Assembly: GCF_000022085.1 (NCBI RefSeq)
Contig: NC_011894.1
Location: 7,053,001-7,117,000, forward strand
From: Methylobacterium nodulans ORS 2060
GTDB taxonomy: Bacteria; Pseudomonadota; Alphaproteobacteria; Rhizobiales; Beijerinckiaceae
Direction of reading: 5' to 3'
DNA length: 64,000 nt
Each line of letters starts with the position of its first letter. Position 1 is the stretch's first letter. A program made the position numbers and the translations under genes. Positions 15,099 through 22,075 of this stretch are shown piece after piece. Under the pieces are notes generated by a model. It did not search any database, was not told the origin of the DNA, and saw nothing but the letters and a program-made list of their open reading frames with translations.

Positions 15099-15653
15099 AT
15101 GAAAGAACAGGCCGCCCCGCGGATCACGCTTCGCGCTCTCGACAGCCTGAAGGCCTATGAGCGCAACGCTCGCCGACACTCGCGGGAGCAAATCGAGCAG
15201 CTCAAGTCGAGCATCGAGAACTTCGGCTGGACGAACCCGATCCTCGCCGACGCCAATGGCATCGTAGCCGGGCACGCCCGCTCGATTGCCGCGCGGGAAC
15301 TCTACGCAGCCGGCGCCTCCCTGAAATTCGCCAACGGCGCGCCGATCCCCGAGGGCAAGGTCCCCGTCGTGGACTGCACCGGCTGGTCGGATGCGCAGCG
15401 CCGCGCCTATATCCTCGCGGACAACCAGCTCTCCCTCAACGCGACCTGGGACGATGACCTGCTCCGGGTCGAGTTCAAGGCGCTGCAGGATGAGGGGTTC
15501 GATACCGCGCTGACCGGCTTCACCGCCGAGGCGATCGGCGACCTCTTCACCGCTGATAATCCGCCAGCCGCCTTCGGCAGCTTCGACGAAGACGTAGAGA
15601 CCGAGCACAAGTGCCCGAAGTGCGGGTACCAGTGGTCGGGCAAGGTGGCGTGA
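15099..15653 (+). CDS. ParB/Srx-like protein with C-terminal zinc ribbon
   Basis: A 184-residue protein. The N-terminal ~100 residues are a ParB/sulfiredoxin-fold domain: LKAYERNARRHSREQIEQL, SIENFGWTNPILAD, GIVAGHARSIAA with the G-H-x-R motif, and ILADNQLSLNATWD. The last 15 residues add a CPKCGYQW half-zinc-finger. Such proteins accompany, or are fused to, phage DNA methyltransferases; some have nuclease or NTP-dependent activity. It directly abuts the cytosine methyltransferase, consistent with a functional pair. The ATG at 15099 is preferred over an upstream TTG at 15081. Confidence 0.85.
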   Translation: MKEQAAPRITLRALDSLKAYERNARRHSREQIEQLKSSIENFGWTNPILADANGIVAGHARSIAARELYAAGASLKFANGAPIPEGKVPVVDCTGWSDAQRRAYILADNQLSLNATWDDDLLRVEFKALQDEGFDTALTGFTAEAIGDLFTADNPPAAFGSFDEDVETEHKCPKCGYQWSGKVA

Positions 15654-17018
15654 GTGCCACGGCTCTGGATCGAGCGTGCGACTGGGCTAGTCTCAGCCGG
15701 CGCGAAGCTCCAGCAAGCCGAGGATCGGCTACGGTATTTCCCGGGGCGGGCGCACGCCTTCATGGACTGCACCGACCGCCCGGCGCCGACAATTGTGGCG
15801 GGTTACGTGCCTGAGATCGTGATCACGGACGAAGTCCCGCGCGCCCGCGCTACGGGTCCGCAGAAGCCCCCCTACCGCGTGCCGCTGATGGCCGAGATCC
15901 GCGAGATGCCGTGGAACGGCTTCAACGTCATCTCGACCTTCGCGGGCGGAGGCGGATCGAGCACCGGGTACCGGATGGCCGGGTACCGGATCCTGTTCGC
16001 TAGCGAGTTCGTCGAGGCGGCCCGGGAGACCTACCGTGCGAATGCCTCCCCGTCGACTATCCTCGACGGCCGGGACATCCGGCAGCTGACCGCCGAAGAC
16101 CTCCTGTTCGCCACCGGCCTCAAGCCGGGCGAGCTCGACATCCTCGACGGCTCCCCGCCCTGCGCGAGTTTCTCGACGGCCGGCAAGCGTGAGAAGGGCT
16201 GGGGCACGGTCAAGGCCTACTCGGATACGCAGCAGCGGTCGGATGATCTGTTCTTCGAGTACGCCCGCCTGATCGATGGCGTCCGGCCGAAGGTCTTCGT
16301 AGCCGAGAACGTGAGCGGTTTGGTCAAGGGGACCGCTAAGGGCTACTTCATCGAGATCATCCGCAAGCTGAAGTCCTTCGGCTACAAGGTCGAGGCGCAG
16401 CTGCTCGACGCTCAGTGGCTCGGCGTCCCACAGGCCCGGCAGCGGTTGATCTTCGTCGGGGTGCGGGATGATCTCGGGCTGAGCCCGGCGTTCCCTAAGC
16501 CGCTGCCCTTCCGCTACAGCGTCCGTGACGCGCTCCCCTGGATCACGCGGGCGGTACACGACACCTCCGGTCTGTACGGGGCAGGTGAGATCACCAACCG
16601 CCCCTGCCCGACCGTGACGGTCGGCGTCAATTCGGTGAACGCGAACCACTACCAGGTGTACGGTGAGGTCGAGCCGGAGGCGGATATCAGCCGGTTCGCG
16701 ATCGGTGAGGAGTGGGACAAGCTCGGCGGGCCGGGTCAGAGCGACCGGTACTTCCAGCTTGTGCGGCCCGACCCGAACGCGCCATGCCCGACCGTCACGG
16801 CGTCCGGCGGATCCGGATCGATCGCCAGCGTCACCCACCCGTACGAGAAGCGGAAATTCAGCATCGCTGAGCTGCGGCGCATCTGTGGGTTCCCTGATGA
16901 CTACGTGCTCAAGGGTGACTTCGCCCAGCAGTGGGAGCGCCTCGGCCGCGCCGTGCCGCCGGTGATGATGAGCCACGTCGCGGCGACCGTCCGCGATCAC
17001 ATCCTGGCGAAGCTCTGA
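15654..17018 (+). CDS. DNA (cytosine-5) methyltransferase
   Basis: A 454-residue C5 cytosine methyltransferase starting at GTG immediately after the ParB-like stop. Motif I is VISTFAGGGGSSTGY; motif IV is SPPCASFS with the catalytic Cys at residue 170; ENV in FVAENVSGLVKG is motif VI and QARQRLIFVGVR is motif VIII. The target-recognition region is followed by the C-terminal motifs FSIAELRRICGFP and VPPVM. An unusual ~90-residue N-terminal extension contains MDCTDRPAPTIVAGY, resembling the enzyme's own RPCPTVT element. There is no cognate restriction enzyme. It sits between the ParB-like and amidotransferase genes, suggesting a DNA-modification cassette. Confidence 0.92.
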   Translation: MPRLWIERATGLVSAGAKLQQAEDRLRYFPGRAHAFMDCTDRPAPTIVAGYVPEIVITDEVPRARATGPQKPPYRVPLMAEIREMPWNGFNVISTFAGGGGSSTGYRMAGYRILFASEFVEAARETYRANASPSTILDGRDIRQLTAEDLLFATGLKPGELDILDGSPPCASFSTAGKREKGWGTVKAYSDTQQRSDDLFFEYARLIDGVRPKVFVAENVSGLVKGTAKGYFIEIIRKLKSFGYKVEAQLLDAQWLGVPQARQRLIFVGVRDDLGLSPAFPKPLPFRYSVRDALPWITRAVHDTSGLYGAGEITNRPCPTVTVGVNSVNANHYQVYGEVEPEADISRFAIGEEWDKLGGPGQSDRYFQLVRPDPNAPCPTVTASGGSGSIASVTHPYEKRKFSIAELRRICGFPDDYVLKGDFAQQWERLGRAVPPVMMSHVAATVRDHILAKL

Positions 17019-17032
17019 CTGGCGAAGCTCTG

Positions 17033-18445
17033 ATGTGCGGGATCATCGGCTCCTTCAACCTGCCGGGCTTCGACGTCTCGTCGCGCCTGGAGCAGCTGGC
17101 GCATCGGGGTCCGGATGGATCCGGCGTCCTCTCCGCCGGGCCGGCGGTGCACGGCCACGTCCGCCTCTCCCTGGTGGACCTTACCAGCGCGAGCGACCAG
17201 CCGTTCCGCTACGGGGACGCCGTGCTCACCTTCAACGGCGAGATCTGGAACTACCAGGAGGTCCGTGCTCAGCTTCAGGCTGAAGGCGTCCGGTTCCGGA
17301 CCGCCGGGGACACGGAAGTCCTCGCCGCGGTCTTGCACCGGTGGGGCGTTCACGGCTTGGCGCGACTGGAGGGCATGTTCGCCTTCGCCTGGAGCAAGGG
17401 CGAGATGCACATCCTCGTCCGTGACCGCTTCGGCGAGATCCCCCTGTACGTCCACCGGAAGGGCAACGGATTCGCCTGGTCAAGCGAGCGCAAAGGGCTC
17501 GGCCGGGACTGCCCTGCCGCCCCGCTCCCGCCCGGCTGCGTCCTCGACCTCCCTAACGGTGAGGTCCGGCCCTGGTATGAGCGGCCCGAGCACCCCGGGA
17601 TCAATGACCGCCTCATCAGCCTCGTGCGTGATGGGGTCGAGCGCCGGCTTGTCGCTGATGCCCCGCTCTGCTGCCTGATCTCCGGCGGGTTGGACTCATC
17701 CCTCGTCCTCGCGCTCGCCAAGGCGCGCAAGCCGGACGTGGTGGCCTATACGGCTGTACTCGACGGGGAGAGTGCGGACCTCCGCGCGGCCCGCCGGCTC
17801 TGCGACGAGTTCGAGGTCCCCCTGGTCGAGGTCCCCGTCCCGGCGCCGACCGGGGATGCGCTCGAGGCCGCGGCCCGCGCCATCGAGATCGACAGCAAGG
17901 CCCAGGTCGAGATCGCCGCGCTCTGCATCCCCCTTGCCCACGCGATCGCGTCGGACGGGTTCAAGGCATGCCTATCAGGGGAGGCCGCGGACGAGCTGTT
18001 CGGCGGCTACGGCAACATGTGCATCAAGGGCGCGAGCGCTAGTGACATCGGCTGGCGGGAGATCCGCGTCGCGCAGCTGCTCAAGATGGCCCGAGGCAAC
18101 TTCGTCCGCTGCAACAAGGCGTTCATGGCGGCGGGGGTTGAGTGCCGCCTGCCCTTCATCGAGCGCCGGCTGGTCGAGGCGGTGATCGCGATGACCAAGG
18201 CCGAGTGCCCCCCCGGTAAGGGGGCGCTCAAGCAGGCCGCCGCCGGCATCGTCCCCGGCTGGGTCGTGAAGCGCCCGAAGGACACCTTCCAGGGCGGCGC
18301 CGGAATGTCAGACGCCGCGGGCCGGGTGCTTCCGGATCCCGCGGCGTTCTATCGGTCGGTCGTGCAAACGGCCTACGGGCCTGCCGCTATCGCTAGGCCG
18401 CCCGCTGGCCGACGTACCGCCCGCGCTTCTCGCCGGGCTGCTTGA
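17033..18445 (+). CDS. Asparagine-synthetase-like glutamine amidotransferase
   Basis: A 470-residue two-domain enzyme. The N-terminal class II glutaminase begins MCGIIGSFN with the nucleophile Cys2, followed by LAHRGPDGSG, FNGEIWN and GDTEVL. The synthetase domain has the PP-loop SGGLDSS (from residue 217) and LSGEAADELFGGYGNM, both AsnB hallmarks, so ammonia from Gln and ATP activation of a carboxylate are expected. It is shorter than AsnB (about 550 residues) and ends in an Arg/Ala-rich tail that overlaps the opposite-strand gene by 53 bp. A metabolic enzyme of this type in the middle of a phage suggests either nucleotide/DNA modification with the adjacent methyltransferase or host metabolic help. 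Confidence 0.88.
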   Translation: MCGIIGSFNLPGFDVSSRLEQLAHRGPDGSGVLSAGPAVHGHVRLSLVDLTSASDQPFRYGDAVLTFNGEIWNYQEVRAQLQAEGVRFRTAGDTEVLAAVLHRWGVHGLARLEGMFAFAWSKGEMHILVRDRFGEIPLYVHRKGNGFAWSSERKGLGRDCPAAPLPPGCVLDLPNGEVRPWYERPEHPGINDRLISLVRDGVERRLVADAPLCCLISGGLDSSLVLALAKARKPDVVAYTAVLDGESADLRAARRLCDEFEVPLVEVPVPAPTGDALEAAARAIEIDSKAQVEIAALCIPLAHAIASDGFKACLSGEAADELFGGYGNMCIKGASASDIGWREIRVAQLLKMARGNFVRCNKAFMAAGVECRLPFIERRLVEAVIAMTKAECPPGKGALKQAAAGIVPGWVVKRPKDTFQGGAGMSDAAGRVLPDPAAFYRSVVQTAYGPAAIARPPAGRRTARASRRAA

Positions 18446-19409
18446 CCAGGGTCAGGCTGATCCCGGCCTTCGCGGCGGCTCGCTTCAGGGTGACCGCGCA
18501 GGCCTTCCACCCGATCGCCTTGCAGATCTCCTCCTCGGTCGCTCCGCCCTCGGCGAGGACCATCGCAAGCATCTGCTCGTTCTTCGAGCCAGCGCGGGGC
18601 TGACCGTCCGCCGCCTTGGCGGGCTTCTCCTTCCCAGGCTTGGGATCCATCACCCGCAGCCCGGGCCGGCGTTCGTTGGGCATCGAACGGAGCCGGCGGA
18701 TGTACTCGGATATCCCATTGTCCTCCGCCGCGGCCGGCGCCGGCGCCTGGACCTGATCAAGCAGCCTGGCGACGGCCCCCTTATCAGCCCGGACGAAGCG
18801 CATCGCCTCGACGTGGGCATCCAGCTGGCCAGCGCCGGCCTTGATACCGATCGGGGTTGCGGTCTCGATCGAGGTCAGCAGCACCTCACCGAACGCCTCA
18901 TTGTCGAGGGGCCGGTAGAGGCCGCGCTGGGCCAGGACCGACAGGGTGGCGGCGAAGACGCGCGGCGGCATACCGCCCGGTCGGGCGTTGTCGAGGTAGG
19001 TCGTCCGGAACTGGCGACCGGTGTCGTCAGTCGACACGCAGCCCTCAGCCTGCCCCAGGAGAGCGCGGTAGACCGCAGCGGTGCCCTCGGGCAGCTCGGC
19101 GACCACGTCCTCCGCCTTGTATTCGGCCATGGCCGCGGCGGTGTTGAGAGTAACGGCGCGGTCAGTAACGTGGGCGTCGAAGTTGGACCGGCCCTGTCTC
19201 ACCCCGGCGCGGGCCGGCGCCTCGACGCGGTTGATAAGGATCGGGGCGCCGTCCTCGATCTCGACCGTCAGATTGCGAGACTCCAGAGCGGCGCGGACCC
19301 GCTTGAGGCCGGCGGCGCGAGACGAGAACCGCGCAGCGTTCGCGCCAGTCACCTGCTGGTAGAGACCAGCGAGCGCGCCATTGGTCAGGGTCTCAAGGAT
19401 AGCGGTCAT
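18393..19409 (-). CDS. DUF3489 protein, minus-strand accessory gene
   Basis: A 338-residue protein read against its neighbours, starting at the ATG at 19409 (MTAILETLTNGALAGLYQQV). The N-terminal segment (LYQQVTGANAARFSSRAAGLKRV) and the C-terminal DUF3489 domain (SKNEQMLAMVLAEGGATEEEI, then KACAVTLKRAAAKAG and RGRYVG) are both familiar from alphaproteobacterial mobile-element proteins; DUF3489 looks like a winged-helix. The middle is unrecognised. Opposite orientation, its own divergent promoter region with a 20-bp palindrome, and location inside a late operon are the marks of a moron gene expressed from the prophage. Confidence 0.8.
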   Translation of the reverse strand: MTAILETLTNGALAGLYQQVTGANAARFSSRAAGLKRVRAALESRNLTVEIEDGAPILINRVEAPARAGVRQGRSNFDAHVTDRAVTLNTAAAMAEYKAEDVVAELPEGTAAVYRALLGQAEGCVSTDDTGRQFRTTYLDNARPGGMPPRVFAATLSVLAQRGLYRPLDNEAFGEVLLTSIETATPIGIKAGAGQLDAHVEAMRFVRADKGAVARLLDQVQAPAPAAAEDNGISEYIRRLRSMPNERRPGLRVMDPKPGKEKPAKAADGQPRAGSKNEQMLAMVLAEGGATEEEICKAIGWKACAVTLKRAAAKAGISLTLVKQPGEKRGRYVGQRAA

Positions 19410-19477
19410 CTGAGTAGTCCTCGTGTTGATCCGGGCTAGAACCCCGGGCGGTACCCGCCGCCGCAAGAACTCGTAGG

Positions 19478-19497
19478 GTGCATCCCGCGGGATGTAC
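19478..19497. promoter_or_regulatory. 20-bp palindrome in divergent promoter region
   Basis: GTGCATCCCG/CGGGATGTAC, a 20-bp inverted repeat with one mismatched pair and no loop, lies between the DUF3489 gene (start 19409, leftward) and the methyltransferase (start 19508, rightward). It is well placed as an operator for a dimeric regulator acting on one or both genes. No binding partner can be named. Confidence 0.45.
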
Positions 19498-19507
19498 ACA
19501 GTTTCTG

Positions 19508-20182
19508 ATGCAAAAAATGCACATTCCCGACAACTGGACTTTCCAGCGTCCCGAGATCGCCGCGGCGTTCGACGCCCACGTGCGGGAACAGCTGCCGTGG
19601 TACGAGCTCGCTACCGGGATCGTCGTCCACTTCGCCCGCCACTTCATCGCGGACGGATCAGTGGTGATCGACCTCGGCGCCAGTACCGGCAACATCGGCC
19701 GGGCGCTCGCCCCGACCCTCAGGGCGCGCCGGGCTAACCTGATTGCCGTCGACAACAGCCCGGCGATGCTTGAAGCCTACGCCGCGCCCGGCGTTGTCGA
19801 GATCGGTGAGGCCGAGTCCTACGACTTCGCGGCCCGGCGCCCGGACCTCATCATCTGCTTCCTCTCCCTGATGTTCGTCCGGCCGGCTGAGCGCCTCGGC
19901 GTCATCAACCGGATGAAGGCGGCCCTACGGCCCGCCGGCGCCCTGATCGTGTTCGACAAGCGCGAGCCGATCGGCGGCGAGGTCGGGCAGATCATGTATC
20001 GGCTCACCCTCGCGGCGAAGTACGAGGCCGGGGCGAAGCCGGATGAGGTGATCGCCAAGGAGCTATCCCTGGCCGGGGTCCAGCGCCCTATGCACGCCCA
20101 GGAGATGGCCGGGTTCACCGAGATATTCCGCTTCGGTGACTTCTCAGGCTGGATCTTCGCTGCAGCGAAGGTGTGGGAATGA
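19508..20182 (+). CDS. Class I SAM-dependent methyltransferase (CmoA-like)
   Basis: A 224-residue small-molecule-type methyltransferase: motif I VIDLGASTGNIGRAL, acidic loop IAVDNSPAML, and post-motif LIICFLSLMFV with MKAALRPAGALIVFDKREP. The N-terminal IPDNWTFQRPEIAAAFDAHV resembles CmoA/Smt-type phage methyltransferases. The substrate is unknown; a tRNA wobble base, a protein or a nucleotide are all possible. Start at the ATG at 19508 (MQKMHIP), with MHIP at 19517 an alternative. It ends with an ATGA overlap onto the small terminase, so it is translated with the packaging genes. Confidence 0.8.
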   Translation: MQKMHIPDNWTFQRPEIAAAFDAHVREQLPWYELATGIVVHFARHFIADGSVVIDLGASTGNIGRALAPTLRARRANLIAVDNSPAMLEAYAAPGVVEIGEAESYDFAARRPDLIICFLSLMFVRPAERLGVINRMKAALRPAGALIVFDKREPIGGEVGQIMYRLTLAAKYEAGAKPDEVIAKELSLAGVQRPMHAQEMAGFTEIFRFGDFSGWIFAAAKVWE

Positions 20183-20643
20183 GCAAGCCGCCCAAGAACA
20201 AGGGCGGGCGTCCCCCACATGATCCACCCGAGGGCAAGCGCACGGAGGTTGCCGCCCTCGCCAGCTTCGGGATCAAGGAAGAGGATATCGCACGGTATAT
20301 CGGCGTAGCGATTATGACGCTACGCAAACACTATGCAGAAGAGCTGTTCCGCGGCCGGATATCTGCAAACGCGAAAGTAGCGCAAAGTCTATACAAGAAC
20401 GCTACGACGCGCGGCCCCGGGCAGACCACAGCGCAGATATTCTGGCTGAAAACGCGCGCCGGCTGGAAGGAGCCGCCCCGGGAGGTCAGCGGGCCGGGCG
20501 GCGCGCCCATTACGACCGTGGACCTGTCGAAGGCGACACCGGAACAACTCAATGCGCTTGAGGCAATCTTCGGCCCGCTTGCCGGTGGATCCGGCGACGA
20601 TGATGGCGGCGCTCCGGGCGGAGAGGGCGAGGAGAGCGCGTGA
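20179..20643 (+). CDS. terS: Terminase small subunit
   Basis: A 154-residue DNA-recognition subunit of the packaging motor. The N-terminal GGRPPHDPPEGKR then VAALASFGIKEEDIARYIGV and TLRKHYAEEL is a helix-turn-helix typical of TerS. It is followed by AQSLYKNATTRGPGQTTAQIFWLKTRAGWKE (abridged here), the standard oligomerisation motif region. The Gly/Asp-rich tail is disordered. It overlaps the large subunit by 44 bp. Confidence 0.85.
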   Translation: MSKPPKNKGGRPPHDPPEGKRTEVAALASFGIKEEDIARYIGVAIMTLRKHYAEELFRGRISANAKVAQSLYKNATTRGPGQTTAQIFWLKTRAGWKEPPREVSGPGGAPITTVDLSKATPEQLNALEAIFGPLAGGSGDDDGGAPGGEGEESA

Positions 20644-22075
20644 GGCCGAGGCTGAGCGGGTTGCCCGCGACGCCGAGCGGATCCGGGCCCGCTGCTCCAC
20701 CCTCCAGGGCTTCGTGAGGGAGGCGTGGCATGTGCTGGAGCCCCGCACCCCCTACGTGCATGGCTGGCATATCGACGCGATCTGCGACCACCTCCAGGCG
20801 GTGACGCGGGGCGATATCAACCGGCTGCTCATCAACGTGCCGCCGGGCTCGTCCAAGAGCCTCCTGGCGTCGGTCCTCTGGCAGGCATGGGAGTGGGGGC
20901 CGGCGGCGCTGCCCTCGATGCGCTACCTCGCCACCGCGTTCAACGACATCCCGGTCAAGCGCGACACCCGCAAGGCGAGGGATCTGATCCTGTCGGACTG
21001 GTACCGGGCGCTCTGGCCCGAGGTGGTTTTGACTCGCGCCGGTGAAACCAGCTTCGCCAACACCCGCACCGGCTCGCGCGAGGGCGTGCCCTTCGGGTCA
21101 CTGACCTCACAGCGCGGCGACCGGCTGATCATTGACGACCCGCACTCGACCAAGACGGCCGAGAGCCCCGCGGAGCGGGCCGCCACCACCCGCCTGTTCA
21201 GGGAGGGCGCGGTCAACCGCCTGAACGACCAGGAGCAGAGCGCGATCGTCGTCATCATGCAGCGCCTGCACGAGGACGACATCAGCGGCACGATCCTGAA
21301 GCACAACATGGGGTACGTGCACCTCTGCCTGCCGATGGAATTCGAGGCCGAGCGGCGCTGCGTCACCACGATCGGGTTCAAGGACCCCCGCAAGCGCGAT
21401 GGCGAGCTGCTCGATCCGATCCGCTTCCCGCGGACCACCGTCGAGCAGCTGCGGAACGATATGGGCTCCTACGCCTATGCCGGGCAATACCAGCAGCGCC
21501 CGGCCCCGCGCGAGGGCGGCCTGTTCAAGCGCCACTGGTTCGGGATCGTCCGCGCGGCGCCGGCCGGCTGCGAGTGGGTGCGGTCCTGGGACTTGGCCGC
21601 CTCCGAGGCCAAGGGCAGCAGCCAGCCCGCCTACACCGCCGGCCTGCTGCTCGGCCGCGCCCCGGATGGGACGTTCTACATCGCCGACGTGCGGCGCGAC
21701 CGGGTCTCGGCCGGCAAGCTCGAACGCATGATCGTGAATACCGCCCGCGAGGACGGCGAGGATGTGCGGATCTCACTGCCCCAGGATCCCGGCGGCGCCG
21801 GCAAGTTCCAGGCGCAGTACCTGATCGGGCAGCTGGCCGGCTTCATCGCCCGGGCGACGCCCGAGAGCGGCGACAAGGAGACCCGCGCCCTGCCCGTCTC
21901 GGCCCAGGCCGAGGCCGGCAATATCGTTCTCGTCGTGGGGCCTTGGAATGAGGCCTTTCTGGACGAGGTGTCCTCCTTCCCCAGTGGCAGCTTCAAGGAT
22001 CAGGTCGACGCCCTATCGCGCGCCTTCCAAGAACTCGCGAAGTCCAGCTACGGGATGATGTCGGTGCTCGACTGA
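20600..22075 (+). CDS. terL: Terminase large subunit
   Basis: The packaging ATPase/nuclease, 491 residues from the ATG at 20600 (MMAALRAERARR); a longer frame starts at 20552. Walker A is NVPPGSSKS (residues ~79-87), Walker B LIIDDPHS, coupling motif IVVIMQRLHEDD. The C-terminal RNase H-like nuclease has WDLAASE with its Asp, and DPGGAGK and the late FKDQVDALSRAF acidic motif. It resembles the Mu/T4-like 'terminase large subunit, nuclease domain' families. The upstream overlap with terS suggests coupled translation. Confidence 0.93.
   Translation: MMAALRAERARRAREAEAERVARDAERIRARCSTLQGFVREAWHVLEPRTPYVHGWHIDAICDHLQAVTRGDINRLLINVPPGSSKSLLASVLWQAWEWGPAALPSMRYLATAFNDIPVKRDTRKARDLILSDWYRALWPEVVLTRAGETSFANTRTGSREGVPFGSLTSQRGDRLIIDDPHSTKTAESPAERAATTRLFREGAVNRLNDQEQSAIVVIMQRLHEDDISGTILKHNMGYVHLCLPMEFEAERRCVTTIGFKDPRKRDGELLDPIRFPRTTVEQLRNDMGSYAYAGQYQQRPAPREGGLFKRHWFGIVRAAPAGCEWVRSWDLAASEAKGSSQPAYTAGLLLGRAPDGTFYIADVRRDRVSAGKLERMIVNTAREDGEDVRISLPQDPGGAGKFQAQYLIGQLAGFIARATPESGDKETRALPVSAQAEAGNIVLVVGPWNEAFLDEVSSFPSGSFKDQVDALSRAFQELAKSSYGMMSVLD

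Noticed and set aside
14843..15160. A 105-codon frame in the gene-poor leader
   Set aside because: It overlaps the ParB-like gene in another frame, and its composition is not protein-like beyond the first 20 residues.
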